In this document: in pieces, positions 1-8,162 of the stretch
Layout of the letters: each line of letters opens with the position of its first letter
Numbering within the stretch: the first letter of the stretch is position 1
Origin: Sulfolobales archaeon
GTDB lineage: Archaea > Thermoproteota > Thermoprotei_A > Sulfolobales > NBVN01
Direction: 5' to 3'
Length of the DNA: 48,446 nucleotides
Assembly (NCBI GenBank): GCA_026419835.1
Contig: JAOAKQ010000006.1
Location: 1-48,446, forward strand
Position numbers and translations under genes: made by a program
Notes under the pieces: generated by a model
What the model saw: the letters and a program-made list of their open reading frames with translations, nothing else
Databases searched by the model: none
What the model was told of the DNA's origin: nothing

Positions 1-19
1 AGATGTGTATAAGAGACAG
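1..19 (+). other. Tn5/Nextera mosaic-end adapter sequence
   Basis: The first 19 bases, AGATGTGTATAAGAGACAG, match the hyperactive Tn5 mosaic end used in transposase-based sequencing libraries exactly. They are not archaeal DNA. The native sequence starts at base 20, inside a coding frame on the minus strand. Confidence 0.97.
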
Positions 20-507
20 CTGCCTAGAGCTAGAGCTAGAAGAGCTACCGAATCTCCAGTTACGTCAGCGGTGTTTTCAGCTATAGTTGCTAGAAGTGCT
101 GGGTGGGACTTCTCTCTAGACTTCACCAGCGCGTCGAGTAGGACGAGTAGGTTTACGGAGAGCGAGGTAGCGATCAGTACTAGCGATACGTTCGATACTT
201 CTATAACTGGGTACTCGAGCTTCCTCAATCCCTCGCTCACGGCATTGTAGAGCAGGTAGGTCGCAGCGAATAGAACCGCAGCAAACCCGGCGACGTACAC
301 AGTCCTACCGTAGCCAAAGGGGTACCTAAGCGATGGCTTGAGTTTGAGCGAGAGCGTTCCTACGAGAATTAGAGCTGAGAATATTAGGTCGGCTAGTGAG
401 TGAAATAGTGTTGCGTTAACTGATGCAGAGTTGGAGTTAACACTAGCCAAGTACTTGAGTAGAACCAGCAGCACATTAGCTGCGAACCCGACGTATATCG
501 GTCTCAA
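20..507 (-). CDS. Cation diffusion facilitator (CDF) transporter, C-terminus cut by contig end
   Basis: The minus frame from 507 to the adapter encodes about 162 residues of a membrane protein that fits the cation diffusion facilitator family, which exports divalent metals (Zn, Fe or Mn) by proton antiport. It shows an HSLAD segment in TM2 (the HxxxD metal site), the family loop YPFGYGR, and a TM5 stretch ENTAD where many CDFs have HxxxD or DxxxD. The loop and the acidic TM5 resemble the ZnT9-like subgroup. No in-frame ATG or GTG exists before the conserved region, and an in-frame TAG lies at about 525-527. TTG at 505-507 is the best start, giving MRPIYVGF. The rest of the transmembrane domain and the cytoplasmic domain are lost at the contig edge. 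Confidence 0.75.
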
Positions 508-607
508 CTCGTACCATAACGTACTAGCGGAAACAGCCTATAAGCGTATATGAAAACTTCGGGTAGAAGTCCTAAGGCGGTTCTCTAAATGTTTAGCCGG
601 TTGAAAT

Positions 608-3520
608 CTAATCTCCCTTCTCCGCCTTGAACTTTTCTCTTAGTGCTGCCTGAGCGGCCGCTAGTCTAGCGATAACTACTCTGTATGGTGAGGCACTTAC
701 GTAGTCTAGCCCGGCTTTATTGAAGAACTCTATCGACTTCGGATCTCCCCCGTGCTCACCGCATATCCCTACTTCAAGACTCGGGTTGGATTCCTTTCCT
801 TCTCTCACCGCTATCTCAACCAGTCTTCCAACGCCGTAGGTATCTAGAGTCTCGAACGGGTTCTCCTTGAGCACCTCGAACTCTAGGTACTGAGGTAGGA
901 ACTTGTTTTCAGCATCGTCTCTACTAAAGCTGAACGTTGCCTGAGTTAGGTCGTTCGTTCCGAAGCTGAAGAAGTCTACCTCTCTAGCTATTTCGCGTGC
1001 CGTTAGGCAGGCTCTAACCGTCTCGACCATCGTACCGACCTTGACATCGAGCTTCACACCATACTCCCTCTTAACGTCTTCTAGAGCTGGTACTATAGCT
1101 TTCCGCTTAACGAAACGTATTTCGTTAATGTGAGCTACTTGAGGAACCATTATCTCGAGGATCGGGTTACCGCCCTCCAACTTCAGCTCGGCAGCGGCTT
1201 CGACCATAGCTCTAGCTAGGTAGTAGTAGATCTCCGGGTGAGTGACTCCTACTCTCACGCCTCTATGACCTAGCATTGGGTTGTGCTCTTTAAGTACTGA
1301 AACTCTCTTGTAGAGCCACTCTAAGTACCTAGCTCTCTCTTCCAGCTTCGAGACCTCGGCGCTAGCACTTCCAGCTTTCGCTGAGGTTATAGCTGCTCTC
1401 ACTTCGTAAAGTTCCCTAATGACTTCCTCGGGCGCTGGTAGGAATTCGTGTAGTGGTGGGTCTATTAACCTAATAACTACCGGTAGGCCGTCCATGATCT
1501 TCAGCATCTCCTTGAAGTCGGACCTGATCATCTTAGATAGCTCTCTCAAGTATCTTTCTCTTTCCTCTCTACTTTCAGATAGAATCACCTTTCTGAGAAG
1601 CTCCAGCCTCTCCGGTTTTCTAAACATTCTCTCTATTCTTAGAAGACCTATACCCTCAGCACCGAACTTTCTAGCTATTAAAGCGTCCTCAGGTACGTCA
1701 GCATTAGCTCTAACACCTAGCTTTCTAAATCCGTCAGCCCAAGTCAGCAGCTCCTCTAGCTCCCCCTTGACTTCCGGAGCTACCGTGGGTACCTCACCTA
1801 GGTAGACACTCCCGGTATTCCCATCTATAGTTATCCAATCACCCTCTCTAACAACTACACTACCAACCGCGAAGGACCTGCTCTCGTAGTCGATCTTGAT
1901 GGACTCAGCACCCACGACAGCCGGCTTACCTATACCTCTAGCAACAACGGCTGCGTGAGACGTTAAGCCGCCTCTAGCCGTCAGTATACCGACCGATGCG
2001 TAGAAGCCGTGTACGTCGTCCGGCTTGGTTTCAACTCTAACCAGTATGACCCTCCTACCCTTCTTAGCCCACTCAACGGCCGTGTCCGGGTCGAAGACCG
2101 CTTGACCGCCGACAGCTCCGGGGGATGCAGCTAGACCTTTAGCTATGGGTGCTGCCTTAACCTTGGGGTCTATCATTGGGTAGAGAAGCTTGAGGACGGC
2201 TTCGGGAGATACCTTGAGGACGGCTTCCTCCTTACTGATAATCCCCTCCTTAGCCATGTCGACAGCCGTTCTTACTCTAGCTAGAGGAGTCATCTTAGCC
2301 GCTCTATTCTGGAGGAAGTAGAGCCTACCTCTCTCAATCGTGAACTCAATATCCATTACGTCCTTGTTTATCTTCTCAAGATTCTTACCGGCTTCGATCA
2401 GCTGCTCGTAGAGGTGGGGCATCGATGCCTTGAGCTCGTCCAGACTAAGCGGCGTTCTTATACCTGCGACTACGTCCTCCCCCTGAGCGTTAGGTAGGAA
2501 CTCTCCGTACGGTACGTTACTACCGCTAGCCACATCTCTAGTAAAGTAGACACCGGTCCCGGAGTCCCACCCCATGTTTCCGTAGACCATGGTGACTACG
2601 TTAACTGCCGTGCAGTCGGCTACGTCGGGCGTTATCTTGTTAGCTATTCTGTAGAATATGGCCCTCGGATTCATCCAGGACCTGAACACGGCCTTAATCG
2701 CTAGCTCCAGCTGCTTCATAGGGTCTTGCGGGAACTCACCCCAGCTCTCCCTGATGACCTTCTTGTAATCCTCCACGAGCTTCTTTATGTAGTTAAGGGA
2801 CTCGCTCCACAGTCCCGGGGCTACGTCTCTGGGTGGTTGAGCGTCTAGTCTGAGACTGTACTTGGGGTAGACCTCTCTTATAGCGTTCAACTCATCCGAG
2901 TACTTCTCAGCGGCAACGCGCTTGAACTCCTCGTCAGCTCTGGAGAACGCCTCGTCGAACAGCTTCTCACTTACTCCGAGAACTATGCGCCCGAACATCT
3001 GCAGAAATCTCCTGTAGGCGTCGTAAGCAAACCACTCGTTACCTGAAGCTCTAGCCAGCGCCTTGACTACCTCGTCGTTCAGCCCGAGGTTCAGCACTGT
3101 GTCCATCATACCGGGCATCGATACGGCAGCTCCAGACCTAACTGAAACGAGTAGGGGCACCCTCTCCACATCACCGAACCTCTTCCCGGAAGCTTCCTCG
3201 AGCCACCTCATGTACTCTCCAACCTGCTCCATCAAACCGCTGGGTAGGTCTAGGGAGTCTATGGCGCTCCACGCTCTCTTAATGAGCTCATCTCTAACCG
3301 CCGGCGGAGGATTGCGCTCCAGTTCCTTAACAACCAGGTCTATCTCGGCCTTCCTAGGAGCGTAGAACTCTCGGCAAGCTTCCGTAGTTATGGTAAATCC
3401 CGGGGGTACCGGTAGGCCCATCTGAGTCATCTGAACTAGCGAGGAGCCTTTTCCTCCCAGTAGCTTCTTATCTCTCCAATCGCCTTCGTGAAACGTGTAG
3501 ACGTACTTCTTCACAGTCAC
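608..3520 (-). CDS. ppdK: Pyruvate, phosphate dikinase
   Basis: Interconverts pyruvate, ATP and phosphate with PEP, AMP and pyrophosphate in the cytoplasm. In hyperthermophilic crenarchaea it serves both glycolysis and gluconeogenesis. The 970-residue product has the N-terminal nucleotide-binding domain (KLLGGKGSSL near residue 20), the phosphohistidine domain with GGLTSHAAVVARGIGKPAVVG (catalytic His about residue 522), and a C-terminal PEP/pyruvate barrel ending with GICGEHGGDP and SASPYRV. It is somewhat longer than usual (870-930). GTG at 3520 follows a GGTGAGGTAG ribosome binding site, and an AT-rich TATA-like stretch (GATTTAAAAC) lies about 35 bp upstream. It stands alone, with no operon partner on its strand. 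Confidence 0.95.
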   Translation of the reverse strand: MTVKKYVYTFHEGDWRDKKLLGGKGSSLVQMTQMGLPVPPGFTITTEACREFYAPRKAEIDLVVKELERNPPPAVRDELIKRAWSAIDSLDLPSGLMEQVGEYMRWLEEASGKRFGDVERVPLLVSVRSGAAVSMPGMMDTVLNLGLNDEVVKALARASGNEWFAYDAYRRFLQMFGRIVLGVSEKLFDEAFSRADEEFKRVAAEKYSDELNAIREVYPKYSLRLDAQPPRDVAPGLWSESLNYIKKLVEDYKKVIRESWGEFPQDPMKQLELAIKAVFRSWMNPRAIFYRIANKITPDVADCTAVNVVTMVYGNMGWDSGTGVYFTRDVASGSNVPYGEFLPNAQGEDVVAGIRTPLSLDELKASMPHLYEQLIEAGKNLEKINKDVMDIEFTIERGRLYFLQNRAAKMTPLARVRTAVDMAKEGIISKEEAVLKVSPEAVLKLLYPMIDPKVKAAPIAKGLAASPGAVGGQAVFDPDTAVEWAKKGRRVILVRVETKPDDVHGFYASVGILTARGGLTSHAAVVARGIGKPAVVGAESIKIDYESRSFAVGSVVVREGDWITIDGNTGSVYLGEVPTVAPEVKGELEELLTWADGFRKLGVRANADVPEDALIARKFGAEGIGLLRIERMFRKPERLELLRKVILSESREERERYLRELSKMIRSDFKEMLKIMDGLPVVIRLIDPPLHEFLPAPEEVIRELYEVRAAITSAKAGSASAEVSKLEERARYLEWLYKRVSVLKEHNPMLGHRGVRVGVTHPEIYYYLARAMVEAAAELKLEGGNPILEIMVPQVAHINEIRFVKRKAIVPALEDVKREYGVKLDVKVGTMVETVRACLTAREIAREVDFFSFGTNDLTQATFSFSRDDAENKFLPQYLEFEVLKENPFETLDTYGVGRLVEIAVREGKESNPSLEVGICGEHGGDPKSIEFFNKAGLDYVSASPYRVVIARLAAAQAALREKFKAEKGD

Positions 3521-3655
3521 CAGCTACCTCACCAATACTGAAATACCGCGAAGTTTTAAATCGACTTACCCCACTCTACGCCTTAAATTCAGCTCCTACC
3601 TACCGGTACCTCTAGCTATATTCACTCGAACTAACTAGGAGATGCGGGGAGTGTC

Positions 3656-4327
3656 GTGAGGGGTGCGTACCACGTAGCACTACATGCGTACTACGCTCTA
3701 CTATACCTAGCGTTTCTATACGGAGATAGGTTTGTTGCCTCAACCAACTCGCTAGACGAGTTTCTGAAGTTCTTGGAGTCTCTGGCTCAGCTAGAGGTAG
3801 TTCTAGCCCTCCTCGTCTTCATGGACATAGCCAGAGCGCCCGACTGCGATATATCGTGTAGAAGCACCGTACTCGGATTTCTAGCCCACATACCGGTCAA
3901 GCCCTTCCTAAGGTCTCACAGAGGGTGGTACCACTCCCTGTGGGCAGCTACGTACGTATCCGCCGCTAGTTCAGCCATAGTAGCCGCAGCGGCGTACTCA
4001 CTTAGAGCTACCGTAGGCCTACTGAGCGATCTCTCCGTACGCAGGCTAGCCGCCGTAGTGTTTTCCTCGTCCCTACTCTCCTATGCGCTGCACCTGGTTG
4101 AGGATAGCTTAACCAGGAGAGGCATTGACTGGTTCGGAACTAAGATCAGAGGACCTGCGGTAACCGGTAGGTCGGACCTCTACTACACGGTAGTTCTCGT
4201 AGCTCTATCCGCATCTACGCTGCTGCTAGTGTACATGGTAACGGGTACTTTAAGTACTTCCTCGCTCGCTGGAGGCGCTGCACTCGCAGCTACCTACGCA
4301 CTCCTAGTGCTATCGAGGAGGCGCTGA
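3656..4327 (+). CDS. YdjM-like (DUF1286-type) membrane protein, putative metal-dependent hydrolase
   Basis: A 223-residue protein with about five membrane segments. It carries HRGWYHSL (residues 88-95) and HLVEDSLTRRG (146-156), the paired His and His/Asp motifs of the YdjM/DUF1286 family of membrane-bound putative metal-dependent hydrolases. The substrate is unknown. GTG at 3656 is used. An ATG at 3643 is out of frame and meets a stop within six codons. The C-terminus ends in a hydrophobic helix and SRRR. The aldo/keto reductase gene follows 17 bp later but has its own TATA-like box, so shared transcription is uncertain. The family call is good; the enzymatic role is family-level inference only. 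Confidence 0.65.
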   Translation: MRGAYHVALHAYYALLYLAFLYGDRFVASTNSLDEFLKFLESLAQLEVVLALLVFMDIARAPDCDISCRSTVLGFLAHIPVKPFLRSHRGWYHSLWAATYVSAASSAIVAAAAYSLRATVGLLSDLSVRRLAAVVFSSSLLSYALHLVEDSLTRRGIDWFGTKIRGPAVTGRSDLYYTVVLVALSASTLLLVYMVTGTLSTSSLAGGAALAATYALLVLSRRR

Positions 4328-4344
4328 GGCTATAATACTGCTGA

Positions 4345-5193
4345 GTGACGATATCTTGGAGATTTGTTGTGCCCAGGTACCCCATTGACTACCTGGATAG
4401 AAAACCTCTGGGAAGGTCTGGCGAGTTCGTTAGCGCCATAGGGATTGGAACTTGGGGGATTAGAAATGAGGAGAAAGCTGTGGAGGCCCTCGTACGCGCA
4501 GTGGAGCTGGATTTGAATTTAGTAGATACAGCTGAAATGTACGGTAGCGGTAGAGCTGAAGAGCTCGTAGGTAGGGTCGTTAGAGAAGTGGGGAGGGAGT
4601 CCATCTTCATAACGACCAAGCTGTACCCACACAGATTTCGAGACCCGGAGAGAGCCGTTAGAGCGGCCGAGGCGAGTCTGCGTAGACTCGGGGTGGGACA
4701 CGTAGACCTAGTCCTCATACACTGGCCCGACGACCTAGCACCCATCAGAACCCAGGTCAGGTCTCTGGAGGCCATAGCTGAGCGCGGATTTACTCGCTAC
4801 GTAGGGCTCAGCAACTTCAGCCTCCGGCAGATGAAAGAAGCTGTGGAGTCAGCAGCGAAGTTCGAGATTGTCGTTAACCAGGTTAAGTACAGTATTCTAG
4901 ATAGGTCTATTGAGAAGGACCTCCTAAATTCGTGCCTAGATCTTGGAGTAACGGTAATAGCCTACAGCCCCCTGGAGAGAGGAGCCGTCGTAAACGCTAA
5001 GCTAGTTAAGGACTTCGCACTCAAGTACGGTAGAACCCCCGCTCAGGTAGCTCTAAACTACCTCATTTCCAGACCTCGAGTAGTCGCTGTACCGAAATCT
5101 GAGAGAGTAGAGCGCATTGAGGAATTCAGAGGATCTACTGGGTGGAGGCTTAGACCTGAAGACATCGAGTACATCGAGAGATCGGGCTACTGA
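4345..5193 (+). CDS. Aldo/keto reductase
   Basis: Cytoplasmic NAD(P)H-dependent carbonyl reductase of the aldo/keto reductase superfamily, 282 residues. The catalytic tetrad is visible: Asp61 and Tyr66 in DTAEMYG, Lys92 in ITTKLYP and His126 in VLIHWP. The cofactor-side motif VPKSERVERIEE lies near the C-terminus. The true substrate cannot be told from sequence. The start is open. GTG at 4345 is the longest frame, but GTG at 4369 (VPRYPIDY) is also possible because TATAAT at 4331-4336 would put transcription start near 4360 and make the shorter form almost leaderless. Confidence 0.9.
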   Translation: MTISWRFVVPRYPIDYLDRKPLGRSGEFVSAIGIGTWGIRNEEKAVEALVRAVELDLNLVDTAEMYGSGRAEELVGRVVREVGRESIFITTKLYPHRFRDPERAVRAAEASLRRLGVGHVDLVLIHWPDDLAPIRTQVRSLEAIAERGFTRYVGLSNFSLRQMKEAVESAAKFEIVVNQVKYSILDRSIEKDLLNSCLDLGVTVIAYSPLERGAVVNAKLVKDFALKYGRTPAQVALNYLISRPRVVAVPKSERVERIEEFRGSTGWRLRPEDIEYIERSGY

Positions 5194-5230
5194 GTCCAGT
5201 TCCTCTCTAGTTCCTCGAGGGTTTCACAGT

Positions 5231-5243
5231 AGTATATATAGAG
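5231..5243 (+). promoter_or_regulatory. TATA box of the secreted helical protein gene
   Basis: AGTATATATAGAG lies about 38 bp before the ATG at 5275. GGTGGTG at 5266-5272 forms the ribosome binding site. This is a clear archaeal TATA promoter giving a short leader. Confidence 0.6.
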
Positions 5244-5274
5244 TTCTCAATCGAAGAAGCACTACGGTGGTGCG

Positions 5275-6747
5275 ATGTCGGTACTCCGCAGTCGGGTATT
5301 CTACCTACTGCTAGTTACTGTAGTAGCGCTATCCAGCATACCTCCAGCTGTAGTAGCTATAGCGCAAGCTGAGTCCGCTGACGGCAGAGCTAGAGAGCTT
5401 CTAGAAGCGGTTTCAGCTACTGTAGCTAGGCTGAGAGAGATGGGTGTTAACGTATCTAAAGCTGAGGAACTACTAGCGAGAGCGCGGGAAGCTCTCGAAG
5501 GAGGTGATGTAGGTAGAGCTAGAAGCCTGGCCTTGCTAGCGCTAGTAGCTGCCGGTTCGAAAGCCCGCGAGACTCTAGCAACTCTAAGACCGGTTGCCGC
5601 TGGCGTCTTAGTAGAGGTTGCCGCTTTAAAGAAATTAGTGAAGGAACTTGGATACGCTGAGCTGGAGTTGAGGATTAGAGAAGCTGAGGAGCTGTACTCT
5701 AAAGGATTAGTAAACGAGTCGGTTAAGGTACTTAGAGAAATTAGAGAAGCCATCAGATTCGCTCAGGAGAAACTAAGGAAAACTATCGTAGTCAGAGCTA
5801 GAACGGAGGTTGAGGCAGCTCTAAGAACGAAAATTACCGAGGAGAAGTTAGCTGAGGAATTAGCGAGAACTCTTAGAAAAGCTGAGAATCTCTCAGCTAT
5901 TGGAAAAACTTTAAGAGCTGTTAGAGCTTATGAAAAACTTAGAGGTAAGGTCAACATTTCGATCAGCGAGCTCGATAAGGACCTGGCCAATCTAAGTGAG
6001 AAGTCCGCGGCTTTTCTCCGCGCTAAGCTCGGGAACGTACTTGATGAGGTGACCGCTCACCTAAGACCTCTAGGGCTCGTCGAGTCTGTAAAAGCTAAGA
6101 TACGCTTCATTGAGAAGCTCAGAGGTAGACTCCCCGAAGATCTGAAGCCTGTAGCTGGTAGACTTGTAGAAGCTCTAGTAGAGCTCAGTAAAGCAGTTGC
6201 CAGAATGCTGAAATGCGAAGAAGACTACGTTGAGCTACTTAAAGAAGTTCAGGCTACGCTGGCCGATATTCTTAGAGAACTGAGCGCTAAGCTACCGCCG
6301 AGGGTTTTGCCCGTACATCAGAAAGGTTCCGAAGTGGCTGATGTAGTGCTGCTCTACGCTGTAGCTAAGTGGAGCTACGTCATGGCGAACTCCCTGCAGA
6401 GAATTGTTGTCTGCCCGGAGGTAGGGAGCGAAGTAGTATTTAAAGGAATTGTCGTGGGAACTGGGAATCAAACACTAGCATTCGGTACGATGAAAACGCC
6501 GAAGTTAGTTCCCATAGAACCAGTGTACATCGAAGACATAGACCTAAAGCTTCCGAGAATAGCTATCGCGAGAATGGGTATATTTATTCTAGACCTGGGT
6601 AAGTTAGAGAACGTCTCGCTATCGGTAGGGGATGTAGTGCGCTGCGTAGGCAGGTACCTAGGCTATAGAGAGTCAGATAAGTACCCAACTATAGAAGTGC
6701 GCGAGCTATGGAAATTAGTTCAAGTCGAGAAACTAGTTGAAGACTAA
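5275..6747 (+). CDS. Secreted helical repeat protein with C-terminal OB-like domain
   Basis: 490 residues, family not recognised. Residues 1-32 form a Sec-type signal peptide (SRVFYLLLVTVVAL, then Ala-rich, ending near AIAQA). Residues 33-360 are almost all charged helix (many Arg/Lys/Glu/Ala/Leu heptads such as RAREALEGGDVGRARSL), likely coiled-coil or helical repeats, with a lone Cys in MLKCEEDY. Residues 385-485 are beta-rich (VVFKGIVVGTGNQTLAFGTM ... VGDVVRCVGRYLGY) and resemble a small OB-like barrel. The ATG at 5275 has a strong TATA box and a GGTGGTG ribosome binding site. It is probably an extracellular or surface protein. No neighbour points to a function. Confidence 0.7.
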   Translation: MSVLRSRVFYLLLVTVVALSSIPPAVVAIAQAESADGRARELLEAVSATVARLREMGVNVSKAEELLARAREALEGGDVGRARSLALLALVAAGSKARETLATLRPVAAGVLVEVAALKKLVKELGYAELELRIREAEELYSKGLVNESVKVLREIREAIRFAQEKLRKTIVVRARTEVEAALRTKITEEKLAEELARTLRKAENLSAIGKTLRAVRAYEKLRGKVNISISELDKDLANLSEKSAAFLRAKLGNVLDEVTAHLRPLGLVESVKAKIRFIEKLRGRLPEDLKPVAGRLVEALVELSKAVARMLKCEEDYVELLKEVQATLADILRELSAKLPPRVLPVHQKGSEVADVVLLYAVAKWSYVMANSLQRIVVCPEVGSEVVFKGIVVGTGNQTLAFGTMKTPKLVPIEPVYIEDIDLKLPRIAIARMGIFILDLGKLENVSLSVGDVVRCVGRYLGYRESDKYPTIEVRELWKLVQVEKLVED

Positions 6748-6801
6748 AGATTAGAGGTAGTGGGAATACGCACGTTTTCTTTAAACTTCTCTCAACGTGT
6801 T

Positions 6802-6838
6802 CCTCTAGCGCGCTCTACCTGCGGAGCGCTTGTAGAGG
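6802..6838 (+). ncRNA. Stem-loop in leader of the small basic protein gene
   Basis: CCTCTA (6802-6807) pairs with TAGAGG (6833-6838) and GCGCTC (6810-6815) pairs with GAGCGC (6824-6829). This gives a 12-bp stem with a 2x3 internal loop and an 8-base apical loop. An AT-rich TTTAAACTT about 25-30 bp upstream (6779-6788) could be its TATA box, so the hairpin would form the 5' end of the transcript that continues into the gene at 6886. It may be a leader element or a small RNA. I cannot assign a class. Confidence 0.35.
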
Positions 6839-6885
6839 CTGGGTAGCTTATAACTCCATCCCCAACTCTCTTCCAGGTGGTCTGA

Positions 6886-7101
6886 GTGGGTTTGAAGAAA
6901 GAGAAGTACGTGTATATCGAGATAGCTCCCGAGAGTTTTGTTAAAGCTAGGGTAATTAAGAGTAGAGCTGATGATAGTCCTAGGAAGTACCGGGTAGTAG
7001 CGAGAGCTACCGATCGAGTTCCGCAGACGGCAAAAATAGTTAAGCTGGAATCCCTCCCAGAGGCCGTTAGAAGAGAGGTAATCGAGCAGATCTCTCGGTA
7101 G
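6886..7101 (+). CDS. Small basic conserved-looking protein, function unknown
   Basis: 71 residues, soluble, rich in Lys/Arg and beta-prone (KYVYIEIAPESFVKARVIKS), ending in a helix (PEAVRREVIEQISR). No Cys or membrane segment. GTG at 6886 follows AGGTGGTCTGA, a good ribosome binding site 6-8 bases upstream. Codon use matches neighbouring genes, so it is probably a real gene. Fold and partner are not recognisable. A nucleic-acid-binding role would be a guess from its charge only. Confidence 0.65.
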   Translation: MGLKKEKYVYIEIAPESFVKARVIKSRADDSPRKYRVVARATDRVPQTAKIVKLESLPEAVRREVIEQISR

Positions 7102-7247
7102 TACTTTCGTAGATAGGTCTTTCTATCCCTGGAGCTCAGACCGGCTTAACCTAGTCTAGACCTAGTACGCCTAGCCTAGATAAAAGATAAAACGTGTTTT
7201 ATTACAAGTATTTAGTTTCTTTGCGAAATCAATTAATGGTGGTTGAA

Positions 7248-8162
7248 ATGAATAAGTTTGCGGAAGGAATAGTAACCGCTTTAATTACCCCCCTATCGAA
7301 GAGTGGCGAACTTTGCGTTGAGTGCTTAGATTCTCTACTGGGTTTTCAGATAGGTAGGGGTGTTAGCGGTCTCTTCCTGACAGGAACGTACGGTGAGGGA
7401 GTAATTCTACCTCGGAGAGTGAAGGAAGAGGTCTATAGGAGAGCTCTCGAACTCGCAGGCTCCAAGATCTACCTACTACCGCACGTAGGAACTGCCGATA
7501 TAGAGGCAGTCGTAAGTCTAGCTAGAGCGGCTCGAGACGTGGGCTACGAAGCCGTTAGTACTCTCGGCCCTATATACCACAAGCCGACTAGAAGAGGGTT
7601 AGTAGAGTACTTCGAGTACGTAGCAACTAAGGCTGACGTGAAGGTGGTTATATACAACAATAAGGGCCGGCAGGGGTACAACATATCTCCAGACGACTTT
7701 GAGGAGATAGTTAGGAACGTTCCGCACGTAATCGGTCTCAAAGATACGAGCTACGACGTGGACCAGATGCTCGAGTACTACGAGAGGTTCGGGTCCAGGT
7801 ACCTAATTGCCGGTGCTGGAGACTCGCTACTCTTCTACACATTCGCGCTCGGTATTCCGCTCCACATTTGCGGTATTTCCAACGCCCTCCCGGAGCTCGC
7901 AGTAGAGCTCTATAGAAGCGTTTCTAGAGGCAACTTGAAGAGAGCTTTAGGACTCCAGTACTCCATACTGAAGATACGGAAGGTCGTTAACAAACTAGGG
8001 GTTGAATCTCAGGTAGTTCTAAGAGAGGTACTGAAGTGGAGAGGTCTGGACTTAGGCTACCCACCGGTAGCTCTCAGAGCTAGTCTAGACGCTAAGGTCT
8101 TAGAAGACCTGAGGAAGACTGTAGAGGCCGTGTACTCCGAGCAGCTCGGTGCGAAGCTGTGA
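7248..8162 (+). CDS. Dihydrodipicolinate synthase / 2-keto-3-deoxygluconate aldolase family protein
   Basis: Class I aldolase of the DapA/NanA/KdgA family, about 304 residues from ATG 7248. It has the pyruvate-binding GTYGEG loop (residues 46-51), the proton-relay Tyr136 in VVIYNNKG and the Schiff-base Lys165 in IGLKDTS. The C-terminal LDLGYPPV resembles the DLGYPRPP of Sulfolobus KdgA, which favours a 2-keto-3-deoxy sugar acid aldolase over lysine synthesis. The frame is open back to GTG 7194, but GGTGGTTGAA directly before ATG 7248 (spacing 5-6) decides the start. The stop overlaps the next gene by 4 bp (GTGA), so the two are co-translated. Confidence 0.85.
   Translation: MNKFAEGIVTALITPLSKSGELCVECLDSLLGFQIGRGVSGLFLTGTYGEGVILPRRVKEEVYRRALELAGSKIYLLPHVGTADIEAVVSLARAARDVGYEAVSTLGPIYHKPTRRGLVEYFEYVATKADVKVVIYNNKGRQGYNISPDDFEEIVRNVPHVIGLKDTSYDVDQMLEYYERFGSRYLIAGAGDSLLFYTFALGIPLHICGISNALPELAVELYRSVSRGNLKRALGLQYSILKIRKVVNKLGVESQVVLREVLKWRGLDLGYPPVALRASLDAKVLEDLRKTVEAVYSEQLGAKL

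Noticed and set aside
5-250. Plus-strand ORF of 81 residues at the left edge
   Set aside because: It begins inside the Tn5 adapter and is antisense to the CDF frame. Low-complexity Ser/Arg/Thr composition marks it as a shadow.
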